From: Flavobacteriaceae bacterium
GTDB lineage: Bacteria > Bacteroidota > Bacteroidia > Flavobacteriales > Flavobacteriaceae
Length of the DNA: 6,321 bases
Reading direction: 5' to 3'
Assembly: GCA_947443815.1 (NCBI GenBank)
Contig: CANEXR010000172.1
Span: 1-6,321 of the forward strand
The notes below the pieces were generated by a model. The model had not been told where the DNA came from. It saw nothing but the letters and a program-made list of their open reading frames with translations, and did no database searches. Of this stretch, positions 1 to 6,321 are shown in pieces. The stretch's first letter is position 1. Each line of letters begins with the position of its first letter. A program made the translations under genes and the position numbers.

Positions 1-20
1 AAAAGCATTTAATTTTAACT

Positions 21-81
21 ATATAAGAATTATAAGTTCGTTTAAGCAAAATAAAAAAATAGAACTTATATTTTCTTATAT
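21..81. repeat. AT-rich 18 bp hairpin with tandem decamer arm
   Basis: ATATAAGAA (21-29) pairs with TTCTTATAT (73-81), and TATAAGTTC (31-39) pairs with GAACTTATA (62-70). Only a 1-versus-2 base internal bulge separates the two 9 bp stems, around a 22 nt A-rich loop (40-61). The right arm is also a tandem repeat of about 10 bp (CTTATATTTT at 65-74, CTTATATTT at 75-83, then a decayed CTTAGAT). It could be the transcription terminator of a gene lying before the window, a regulatory dyad, or a remnant of a small mobile repeat. It lacks the GC-rich stem of a classic intrinsic terminator, so the role is open. The pairing itself is directly visible. Confidence 0.6.
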
Positions 82-161
82 TTCTTAGATGGTTAACTTT
101 TTCGTTCCAATGCAAACAGTTTATGTGTCAAAAGTGTTTTGCATTATTTATTAAAAAGGAA

Positions 162-186
162 TATAAGTGACTATACGTAACTTATA
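162..186. repeat. Inverted repeat TATAAGT/ACTTATA
   Basis: TATAAGT (162-168) and ACTTATA (180-186) form a 7 bp perfect dyad with an 11 nt spacer. The same heptamer occurs in the hairpin arms at 31-37 and 64-70 and again at 303-309. The dyad is operator-sized and lies about 180 bp before the GH97 start. It also touches the left end of the palindromic element at 183-288, so it may instead belong to that element. No regulator is encoded in the window to pair it with. Confidence 0.35.
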
Positions 187-288
187 CCAAGCTTGAAAAA
201 TAGCCACAGATTCGCACAGATTTTCTAATAATACATTTGAAATCTGTGCGAATCTGTAAATCAGTGGCAAAAAAATATTCATGGTATA
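183..288. repeat. MITE/REP-like palindromic element
   Basis: The core is a perfect 18 bp inverted repeat: ACAGATTCGCACAGATTT (206-223) against its complement at 240-257, with a 16 nt loop (224-239). Each arm is itself a direct repeat of period 10 (CACAGATT at 205-212 and 215-222). Outside the core, GCC (203-205) matches GGC (266-268) after an 8 nt insertion in the right arm, and the ends TATACCA (183-189) and TGGTATA (282-288) are again inverted repeats. An alternative outer pair is AACTTATA (179-186) and TATAAGTT (303-310). There is no internal ORF. From memory, motifs of the kind 'aatctgtg...aatctgtggc' are dispersed intergenic repeats in flavobacterial genomes. I infer a non-autonomous mobile repeat; I see no convincing target-site duplication beyond a possible 2 bp CT. 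Confidence 0.6.
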
Positions 289-368
289 CTTGCGGACTGC
301 CATATAAGTTAAAAATGCTGTTAGTTTTAGAATGACGCAAAATAAAGCAGACCATAAAATAAATTACA

Positions 369-2372
369 ATGATAAAAAGACTAATACTTCCCGTTTTATT
401 ACTATCCATCAGTATAGGTAATGCTCAAGGCAAAAAAGCAAAATCCTACGAATTGACTTCTCCAGGAGGGCAAAATAAAATCAAATTTGAACTAGTAAAT
501 AGCGCTCCAAAATATGCAGTATCTCATGGAAAAACGGAAGTTATCACACCTTCTGAACTCGGTTTTTTATTAAAAAATAATGAAAATTTTAGTTCTAATT
601 TCGAAATTACAGGCGTAAAAAAATCAAGCTTCGATGAAACTTGGCAACAGGTTTGGGGAGAAAAGAAAAATATTAGAAATCACTACAATCAATTAGTGGT
701 TCAATTGCAGCAAAAAGATAAAAATAAGCGCAAATTGGAAATTCAATTCCGTGCTTTTGACGACGGTGTTGCTTTTAGATATGTATATCCAAAACAAGGG
801 ACAAAAGACAGTATTTTCATTATGGATGAAAAAACGACTTTTAACCTGAAAGATGAAGGAAAAGCATGGTGGATTCCGGCTTACAAAGAAAATCGGTATG
901 AGTATTTGTATCAAAATTCAAGTATAAATGCGATCGATACCGTTCACACACCGTTGACAATCGAAAGTAAAAGTGGTTTGAAATTGAGTTTTCACGAAGC
1001 AAACTTGATTGATTATGCCAGTACAACATTGGTAAACAACACGGGAACACAATTAAAAACAGACTTAGTGCCTTGGGCAGATGGGGTGAAAGTAAGAGTA
1101 AAAGACACCTTCACTTCTTCTTGGAGAACTATTCAAATAGCTGAAAAATCTGGAGACTTGATTGATTCCTATTTAATTTTAAATCTTAACGAGCCTAACA
1201 AAATGGGTAATCCATCGTATGTGAAGCCTTATAAATACTTCGGAATTTGGTGGGCAATGCATATCGGGAAATACACTTTCTGGGAAGGAGATAAGCAAGG
1301 GGCAACTACTGCTCATGCAAAAGAATATATTGACTTTACGGCCAAAGAAGGTTTGCACCATTTATTGATTGAAGGATGGAACAAAGGCTGGACGCCTGCT
1401 TGGTATGAAAATAAGATGCACATGTTCAGTTTCACTCAAAGTGCCGATAATTTTGACTTGGAAAAAGTTGTTGAATACGGAAAAGAGAAAGGAGTTGAGC
1501 TAATTGGATACCACGAAACGGGTTCAAATTTGATTAACTATATGAAACAAATTGATGCTGGTTTTGCTTTATACAAAAAATTAGGAATACACACCGTAAA
1601 AATTGGTCACGTAGGTTCTAAATTAAATATGAAAGAATGGCACCACGGACAGTTTGGAGTGAATTATTTCAGATATGTTTTGCAAAAAGCAGCCGAATAT
1701 GATTTAGCCGTTTTCTATCACGAACCAATCAAAGACACTGGAGAACGCAGAACTTACCCAAATATGTTGGCTAGAGAAGCGGCTAGAGGTCAAGAATACA
1801 ATGCTTGGAGCGAAGGAAATCCGCCAAGCCATGTTGTTATCCTACCATTTACTAGAATGTTGTCTGGGCCAATGGAATATACGCCTGGAGTTTTGGATGT
1901 CGAAATCAAACAAGGTTATCCTGGAAAAAGAGTTCATGGAACAACAGCACAGCAATTGGCAATGTATGTAACATTTTATTCCCCTATCCAAATGTTGGCT
2001 GACCTTCCTGAAAACTATGCAGTACCAGCTTTCCAATTCCTAAAAGACGTTCCTACTGATTGGGCAGATACCAAAGTATTGAACGCAGAAATTGGAGAAT
2101 ACCTTACAACCGTTCGTAAAGACGAAAATAGCGAAGATTGGTATTTGGGAAGTATGACCAATGAGAAAGCGAGAGATTTAGAGGTTTCATTGTCATTTTT
2201 AGACCCTCAAGGGAGTTACGAAGCACAGATTTATGCCGATGCAGAAGGTACTGATGAAACTCACAATCCATCTGCGGTAGCAATTTCTAAAAAAATAGTA
2301 AAGGCTTCAGAGGTATTAAAATTGCATTTAGGCGGAGCTGGAGGAACAGCCATTCGGTTTAAGAAATTATAA
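369..2372 (+). CDS. GH97 alpha-glucosidase, SusB-like inverting type, periplasmic
   Basis: Exo-acting glycosidase expected to release terminal alpha-linked glucose with inversion, using Ca2+. The start is fixed by an in-frame stop at 360-362. Residues 1-19 or 20 are a signal peptide (basic MIKR, hydrophobic core, cut near GNA-Q) with no lipobox Cys, so the product is probably soluble in the periplasm. Domains follow GH97: N-terminal beta-sandwich (about 25-275), (beta/alpha)8 barrel (about 280-560), C-terminal beta-sandwich (about 570-667). Compared with B. thetaiotaomicron SusB (recalled), E383, E452 and E476 match base residues E439 and E508 and acid E532 with identical spacings (69 and 24), and E470 matches Ca2+ ligand E526. 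K411 and H451 also fit. G413 in KIG stands where retaining GH97 enzymes carry the Asp nucleophile, supporting the inverting subgroup. The fourth Ca2+ ligand is probably E178 (uncertain). At 667 residues it is shorter than SusB (738). Exact sugar specificity is inferred, not shown. A hairpin follows 15 bp after the stop. Confidence 0.93.
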   Translation: MIKRLILPVLLLSISIGNAQGKKAKSYELTSPGGQNKIKFELVNSAPKYAVSHGKTEVITPSELGFLLKNNENFSSNFEITGVKKSSFDETWQQVWGEKKNIRNHYNQLVVQLQQKDKNKRKLEIQFRAFDDGVAFRYVYPKQGTKDSIFIMDEKTTFNLKDEGKAWWIPAYKENRYEYLYQNSSINAIDTVHTPLTIESKSGLKLSFHEANLIDYASTTLVNNTGTQLKTDLVPWADGVKVRVKDTFTSSWRTIQIAEKSGDLIDSYLILNLNEPNKMGNPSYVKPYKYFGIWWAMHIGKYTFWEGDKQGATTAHAKEYIDFTAKEGLHHLLIEGWNKGWTPAWYENKMHMFSFTQSADNFDLEKVVEYGKEKGVELIGYHETGSNLINYMKQIDAGFALYKKLGIHTVKIGHVGSKLNMKEWHHGQFGVNYFRYVLQKAAEYDLAVFYHEPIKDTGERRTYPNMLAREAARGQEYNAWSEGNPPSHVVILPFTRMLSGPMEYTPGVLDVEIKQGYPGKRVHGTTAQQLAMYVTFYSPIQMLADLPENYAVPAFQFLKDVPTDWADTKVLNAEIGEYLTTVRKDENSEDWYLGSMTNEKARDLEVSLSFLDPQGSYEAQIYADAEGTDETHNPSAVAISKKIVKASEVLKLHLGGAGGTAIRFKKL

Positions 2373-2387
2373 ATTATAGACAATCAG

Positions 2388-2417
2388 ACCCGACTGGTCT
2401 TTAAAAACCTGTCGGGT
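2388..2417 (+). terminator. Terminator-like hairpin after GH97
   Basis: ACCCGACTGGT (2388-2398) pairs with ACCTGTCGGGT (2407-2417) as an 11 bp stem with a single T-T mismatch and an 8 nt loop. It begins 15 bp after the GH97 stop and ends in TTT. The GC-rich stem in AT-rich surroundings, its position and the run of T support an intrinsic terminator, although the T tract is short. The near symmetry (A/T runs on both sides) means it might also act on the opposite strand. I recall similar 'cctgtcgggttt' palindromes as common intergenic repeats in Flavobacterium, so it may also be a dispersed element. Confidence 0.65.
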
Positions 2418-2463
2418 TTAACGATTACCATTATAAACAATATATAATTTTCCAGTTTCGGAT

Positions 2464-2482
2464 CCCACTCCTTTGGAGAGGG
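2464..2482. repeat. REP-like palindrome before GH39 start
   Basis: CCC-A-CTCC (2464-2471), TTT loop (2472-2474), GGAG-A-GGG (2475-2482). The stem is 7 bp with one A-A mismatch, and a G-rich tail (GTCGGGCTGAGG, 2482-2493) continues after it. The stem-plus-tail pattern resembles dispersed 'ctcctttggagagggt...gggtgagg' intergenic repeats that I recall from flavobacterial genomes; this needs a genome search. It ends about 18 nt before the preferred ATG of GH39, so it would lie in the 5' leader of that mRNA and could affect transcript stability or initiation. A TTG codon in its loop opens the longer GH39 frame, but this is unlikely to be a real start. Confidence 0.55.
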
Positions 2483-2511
2483 TCGGGCTGAGGAAAAATG
2501 AATATTTCCAA

Positions 2512-4104
2512 ATGAAAAACAACGTTTTGGCCTTTATTTTTCTTGTATTCTTAACCCAAACTTTGGGATTTGGACAGGTTGTTAGTGCAATAAAACCAAC
2601 AGTGTGTCGAACCATAAAAGTCGATTATAATAAATCCGTGGGAGAATTGAACACCATGTTCAAAGAATGCATTGGAGCAGGAAGAGCCAATGAAGGATTG
2701 CGAGCCGATTGGCAGCAACAGTTGGCTATAGCAAAAAAAGAATGCGATTTCAAATACATTCGGATGCACGGTTTATTGTCTGATGATATGGGCGTTTACC
2801 GAGAAGACAATAAAGGAAATCCAGAATACAATTACCAATATATTGACGTTTTATACGATTTCCTTTTGAGTATCAAGATGAAACCTTTTGTTGAGTTAGG
2901 GTTTATGCCTTCAGCATTGGCGAGTGGAAACCAAACCATTTTTTGGTGGAAAGGCAATGTAACTCCTCCAAAAGAGTATAAAAAATGGGAAGACTTAATT
3001 CGCAACTTAACCCAGCATTTTACAGAACGTTATGGCGCCGAAGAAGTAAAAACATGGTATTTCGAAGTTTGGAACGAACCCAATTTATCACCAGGTTTTT
3101 GGACAGCTACTCAGGCGGAATATTTCAAATTGTATGAATATTCGGCAAGAGCCATCAAAAGTGTAAATGCAGCGTACAAAGTAGGAGGTCCTGCAACTGC
3201 TGGAGCTGCTTGGGTTCCTGAAACTATCGAATTTTGCAGTAAAAATAAGGTGCCGTTAGATTTTATCTCAACACATACTTATGGCGTAAAACAAGGATTT
3301 TTAGATGAATTCGGAACTTCAGGAACCGTCTTGAATAAAGAGGAATCGAGTATAAGCGGTGATATAATTAATTCGCGTAAGCAAATTTCAAGTTCAGCTA
3401 AGCCCAAATTAGAATTGCATTACACCGAATGGAGTTCTTCCTATACACCTGCCGACCCGATTCACGACAGTTACCATTCGGCAGCTTATATTCTTCAAAA
3501 ACTAAAACAAGTAGGAAACGCCGCAAACTCCATGTCGTATTGGGTTTTCACCGATATTTTCGAAGAAGCCGGCCCGCGATTTACACCTTTTCATGGAGGA
3601 TTCGGATTGTTAAACACACAAGGAATCAAGAAACCAGCCTATTTTTCGTATTATTTGCTAAACAAATTAGGAAAAATAGAACTTCAAAACACCGATACTT
3701 CTTCTTGGGCAACCAAAAATACAAACGGAGATGTACAATTACTTTTTTGGAATTTTACACATACACTTCCTGATACTTCCATAAACAATCAGCAATACTA
3801 TAATACAGACCTACCATCCCAGCCAAAAGGGAAAGTAAAAATTGAAGTAGAAGGTTTGCCAAAAGGGAAATATATTTTAGAAATATATAAAGTAGGCTAT
3901 AAAGTGAATGACGTTTACACCGATTATTTGGGGATAAATAAACCCAATCAGTTGACGCTACAACAAGTCAATGACCTTAAACAAAAAAATAACGGTGCAC
4001 CAATTGCAACAGAAAAAGTAACTATCGATTCCAAAGGAATTTATACTAAGGATTTCAATATTAATGAAAATGATGTGTTGTTGCTTACTTTTGTAAAGCA
4101 ATAG
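2512..4104 (+). CDS. GH39 beta-xylosidase-type glycosidase, periplasmic
   Basis: Retaining exo-glycosidase of the GH39 fold, 530 residues from the chosen ATG; beta-xylosidase is the best specificity guess. The frame stays open upstream to a TTG at 2473, but only the ATG at 2512 puts a proper signal peptide (MKNNVLAFIFLVFLTQTLGFG, cut near G21/Q22) at the N-terminus. Cys32 is too far from the hydrophobic core to be a lipobox. The (beta/alpha)8 domain spans about 30-385. Acid/base E189 sits in WNEPN and nucleophile E306 in YTEWSSS. Their spacing of 117 equals that of E160 and E277 in Thermoanaerobacterium saccharolyticum XynB (recalled). Other family blocks are GAGRANEGL, IRMHGLLSDDMG, VELGFMP and GPRFTPFHGGFGLL. 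A C-terminal beta-sandwich region follows (about 390-530). The next gene starts 27 bp downstream, so the two are probably one operon. GH39 also includes alpha-L-iduronidases and other activities; the bacterial xylosidase-like blocks make an iduronidase unlikely. Confidence 0.92.
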   Translation: MKNNVLAFIFLVFLTQTLGFGQVVSAIKPTVCRTIKVDYNKSVGELNTMFKECIGAGRANEGLRADWQQQLAIAKKECDFKYIRMHGLLSDDMGVYREDNKGNPEYNYQYIDVLYDFLLSIKMKPFVELGFMPSALASGNQTIFWWKGNVTPPKEYKKWEDLIRNLTQHFTERYGAEEVKTWYFEVWNEPNLSPGFWTATQAEYFKLYEYSARAIKSVNAAYKVGGPATAGAAWVPETIEFCSKNKVPLDFISTHTYGVKQGFLDEFGTSGTVLNKEESSISGDIINSRKQISSSAKPKLELHYTEWSSSYTPADPIHDSYHSAAYILQKLKQVGNAANSMSYWVFTDIFEEAGPRFTPFHGGFGLLNTQGIKKPAYFSYYLLNKLGKIELQNTDTSSWATKNTNGDVQLLFWNFTHTLPDTSINNQQYYNTDLPSQPKGKVKIEVEGLPKGKYILEIYKVGYKVNDVYTDYLGINKPNQLTLQQVNDLKQKNNGAPIATEKVTIDSKGIYTKDFNINENDVLLLTFVKQ

Positions 4105-4131
4105 TTTTAAAAACCAAAAAAATACCTGTTT

Positions 4132-6321
4132 ATGAAAAATAAAATAATCGTTTTATCCCTTTTTTCAATGTTATTGTTAACCGGAAACCATGCAAATTCC
4201 CAAACGGTTAAAAATAAAAAACAAACAAAAACGCTTCCCGCAAAATCGTTAAGCACTAAATACGATGCGGAAATTGATAAGTTGATTTCAGAAATGACGC
4301 TTGAGGAAAAAATAGGTATGCTACACGGCAACAGTATGTTTTCAACCGGTGGCGTAAAACGCTTGGGTATTCCAGAATTGAAAATGGCAGATGGTCCATT
4401 AGGCGTTCGAGAAGAAATCTCTCGTGACAATTGGTCGGCAGCGGGTTGGGACAACGATTTTGCAACATACTATCCTGCTGGTGGAGGCTTAGCTGCCACT
4501 TGGAATACGGATTTAGCCTATACTTTCGGAAACAGTTTAGGTCAGGAATTGCGCGCTAGAGACAAAGATATGCTGCTTTCGCCAGCTATAAATATCGTCA
4601 GAACACCACTTGGAGGTAGAACCTATGAATACATGTCTGAAGATCCTTTTTTAAACAAAAAAATTGCCGTGCCGTTAATTGTTGGCTTACAAGACAATGA
4701 TGTGATGGCTTGCGTAAAACACTTTGCCGCAAACAACCAAGAAACCAATCGTGATTTTGTTGATGTTCAGATTGACGAACGTACTCTTCGAGAAATATAT
4801 TTACCTGCATTTGAAGCGGCCATAAAAGAGGCTCATTCATACAGTATCATGGGAGCTTATAACAAGTTTAGAGGCGAATATTTATGTGAAAACGATTATA
4901 TGTTGAACAAAATTCTGCGTGATGAATGGGGTTTTAAAGGGGTTGTAGTTTCAGATTGGGCTGCCGTTCACACTACCGTAAAATCTTTAAATAGCGGTTT
5001 GGATATCGAAATGGGAACTCCAAAAGCTTTCAACGATTTTTTCTTAGCCGACAAATTAATTGCTGCTACCAAAGCGGGAGAAATTTCAGAAGCCGAAATA
5101 AACAAACACATAAAAAGAATTTTAAATGTTTTATTCCAAGTAAAAGCAATCGGAGCTAAAGACCGTGCTAAAGGTAGCATTGCCACCGAAGCACATTATC
5201 AAGATGCCTACAAAATCGCATCTGAAGCGATAGTTTTATTAAAAAACGAAAATAACGCCTTGCCTCTACAACTCGATGGTGTAAAATCCATTGCTGTTAT
5301 TGGAAACAATGCAACCAAGAAAAATGCTTTGGGCGGATTTGGCGCAGGTGTTAAAACAAAAAGAGAAATTACACCCTTAGAAGGTTTAAAAAACAGATTG
5401 CCAAGCTCCATCAAAATCAATTATGCTGAAGGCTATTTAGAACGTTATGAAGTAAAAAACAAAGGAAATTTAGGAGATATTACCATGAATGGTCCCGTAA
5501 CAATTGACCAATTGGATCCTGCTAAATTAGAGGAAGCTATAGAAGCCGCTAAAAATTCAGATGTAGCCATTGTTTTTGCAGGTTCCAACCGTGATTATGA
5601 AACCGAAGCTTCGGATCGTAGAAACTTGAATCTCCCTTTCGGACAAGAAGAATTGATTAAAAAAATAGTTGCCGTTAATCCAAAAACCATTGTGGTTTTG
5701 ATTGCTGGTGCTCCTTTTGACATTGAAGCAATAAAAAATAAAACCAATGCTTTGGTTTGGAGTTGGTTCAATGGTTCCGAAGGTGGAAACGCCTTGGCAG
5801 ATGTATTATTAGGAACAGTAAATCCTTCTGGAAAACTGCCTTGGACAATGCCAAAAAACATTATGGATTCACCAGCACATGCTACAAACAGTTTTCCTGG
5901 CGACAAAACAGTAAGTTATGCCGAAGGAATTCTGGTAGGATACCGTTGGTTTGACACCAAAAAAATCGAACCTCTTTATCCTTTTGGATACGGATTGTCT
6001 TATACCACTTTTGCTTTCGAAAATGCTAAAACAGACAAAAAAGTTTATACTATAAACGAAACAATCACAGTTTCAGTAACCGTTAAAAATACTGGAAAAA
6101 GGGATGGTAAAGAAGTCGTACAATTGTACGCTGCTAAATCAGATTCTAAAATTGACCGTGCTGCACAAGAATTAAAAGGTTTCCAAAAAGTATGGATTGC
6201 TGCAGGAAATTCTCAAACCATCACAATTCAGGTTCCTGTAAAAGAATTAGCTTATTATAATGTTGCCACAAAAAAATGGACTGTGGAACCCGGAAATTAT
6301 ACTTTAAAAGCAGGAAGATCT
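4132..6321 (+). CDS. GH3 beta-glucosidase-type glycosidase (3' end beyond window)
   Basis: Retaining beta-glycosidase; 730 codons are present and no stop is reached. The ATG at 4132 is the only good start (in-frame stop at 4108-4110), 27 bp after the GH39 stop. Residues 1-24 are a signal peptide (MKNKIIVLSLFSMLLLTGNHANSQ) without a lipobox, pointing to the periplasm. Barrel domain: MADGPLGVR with D87 (glucose-binding Asp), GRTYEYMSEDP (162-172), KHFAANNQE with K196/H197, and nucleophile D275 in VVSDW. Second, alpha/beta-sandwich domain (about 360-620): acid/base candidate E492 in TEASDR, then NPSGKLPWTMP and YPFGYGLSYTTF. A fibronectin type III-like domain (about 638-730) reaches its late motif EPGNYTLKAGRS, so probably only some 10-30 residues are missing. 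No PA14 insertion is present. The SDW nucleophile context and NNQE loop favour beta-glucosidase over beta-xylosidase, but GH3 specificity is hard to read from sequence. Probably co-transcribed with the GH39 gene, with which it could act on mixed beta-xylosyl/beta-glucosyl oligosaccharides. Confidence 0.93.
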   Translation, partial: MKNKIIVLSLFSMLLLTGNHANSQTVKNKKQTKTLPAKSLSTKYDAEIDKLISEMTLEEKIGMLHGNSMFSTGGVKRLGIPELKMADGPLGVREEISRDNWSAAGWDNDFATYYPAGGGLAATWNTDLAYTFGNSLGQELRARDKDMLLSPAINIVRTPLGGRTYEYMSEDPFLNKKIAVPLIVGLQDNDVMACVKHFAANNQETNRDFVDVQIDERTLREIYLPAFEAAIKEAHSYSIMGAYNKFRGEYLCENDYMLNKILRDEWGFKGVVVSDWAAVHTTVKSLNSGLDIEMGTPKAFNDFFLADKLIAATKAGEISEAEINKHIKRILNVLFQVKAIGAKDRAKGSIATEAHYQDAYKIASEAIVLLKNENNALPLQLDGVKSIAVIGNNATKKNALGGFGAGVKTKREITPLEGLKNRLPSSIKINYAEGYLERYEVKNKGNLGDITMNGPVTIDQLDPAKLEEAIEAAKNSDVAIVFAGSNRDYETEASDRRNLNLPFGQEELIKKIVAVNPKTIVVLIAGAPFDIEAIKNKTNALVWSWFNGSEGGNALADVLLGTVNPSGKLPWTMPKNIMDSPAHATNSFPGDKTVSYAEGILVGYRWFDTKKIEPLYPFGYGLSYTTFAFENAKTDKKVYTINETITVSVTVKNTGKRDGKEVVQLYAAKSDSKIDRAAQELKGFQKVWIAAGNSQTITIQVPVKELAYYNVATKKWTVEPGNYTLKAGRS

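Larger units (their letters stand above)
1..368. other. Gene-free intergenic region upstream of GH97
   Basis: No credible coding region is seen on either strand. The only longer open frame, on the minus strand at 182-409, runs through a palindromic element and into the GH97 start, and its product looks like low-complexity translation. The stretch is strongly AT-rich. It contains three dyad structures (21-81, 162-186, 183-288), five copies of the heptamer TATAAGT or its complement, and an 8 bp inverted repeat (AATGCAAA at 109-116, TTTGCATT at 138-145). It must hold the promoter of the GH97 gene unless that gene is transcribed from further upstream, but I find no clear match to the Bacteroidota -33/-7 pattern (TTG, then TAnnTTTG) at a sensible distance from the start. 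Confidence 0.75.

Noticed and set aside
109..145. AATGCAAA/TTTGCATT inverted repeat as an operator
   Set aside because: It is only 8 bp with a 21 nt spacer in AT-rich DNA, no regulator is present and no second copy is seen, so it is recorded only as an observation.
322..329. TAGTTTTA as a possible -7 box for GH97
   Set aside because: It has one mismatch to TAnnTTTG and no TTG at the expected upstream spacing (nearest TTG at 290-292 is too far), so it is no better than chance here.
182..409. Minus-strand 75-codon open frame in the leader
   Set aside because: It runs through the palindromic element and overlaps the GH97 signal-peptide region. It has no recognisable motif and looks like a by-product of AT-rich sequence.
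2445..2452. TAATTTTC as a possible -7 box for GH39
   Set aside because: It has one mismatch to the consensus and no -33 TTG at a suitable distance. A promoter in this gap is plausible but not located.
2473..2511. TTG start giving a 543-residue GH39 protein
   Set aside because: The TTG lies in the loop of a REP-like hairpin, and the added 13 residues precede a standard signal peptide beginning at the ATG at 2512.
2498..2515. Mini-ORF MNISK whose stop overlaps the GH39 ATG (ATGA)
   Set aside because: It could suggest a leader peptide or translational coupling, but five codons in AT-rich sequence are expected by chance and nothing else supports it.
3429..3773. 114-codon plus-strand frame inside GH39
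   Set aside because: It is an out-of-frame shadow of a fully conserved GH39 coding region with no independent family features.
4107..4454. 115-codon minus-strand frame opposite the GH3 start
   Set aside because: It lies antisense to the GH3 signal peptide and catalytic domain, and its composition fits a mirror of that coding sequence.
1..6321. CRISPR array, tRNA/rRNA, riboswitch, toxin-antitoxin or defence genes
   Set aside because: No regularly spaced repeats, RNA gene signatures or relevant protein motifs were seen. The coding content is fully explained by three glycoside hydrolases.

Overview
This AT-rich window looks like a piece of a Bacteroidota genome, most likely Flavobacterium or a close relative. 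The evidence is the combination of a SusB-like GH97 enzyme, Bacteroidota-type signal peptides that tend to be cut next to a Gln, weak or absent Shine-Dalgarno sequences, and intergenic palindromes that resemble repeats I remember from flavobacterial genomes. Genus assignment is inference. All genes are on the + strand.

Layout: positions 1-368 hold no credible gene. They contain an AT-rich hairpin (21-81), a small inverted repeat (162-186) and a roughly 106 bp MITE/REP-like palindromic element (183-288). Next is a complete GH97 glycosidase (369-2372) with the residues of the inverting alpha-glucosidase (SusB) branch. A 139 bp gap follows, with a terminator-like hairpin (2388-2417) and a second REP-like palindrome (2464-2482). 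Then comes a complete GH39 beta-xylosidase-type enzyme (2512-4104) and, 27 bp further on, a GH3 beta-glucosidase-type enzyme (from 4132). The GH3 gene is still open at the window end and probably lacks only a short C-terminal tail.

How the genes fit together: all three proteins carry an Sec-type signal peptide without a lipobox cysteine, so all are predicted to be soluble periplasmic (or secreted) exo-glycosidases. The set could remove terminal alpha-glucosyl, beta-xylosyl and beta-glucosyl (or related) residues from imported oligosaccharides or plant glycosides, as in the downstream part of a polysaccharide utilisation locus. No SusC/SusD pair, regulator, transporter or endo-acting enzyme lies in the window, so the substrate cannot be fixed. 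GH39 and GH3 are probably co-transcribed; GH97 may be a separate or partly uncoupled unit because of the hairpin after it.

I see no convincing previously undescribed system. The less ordinary content is the density and placement of palindromic repeats around these genes.
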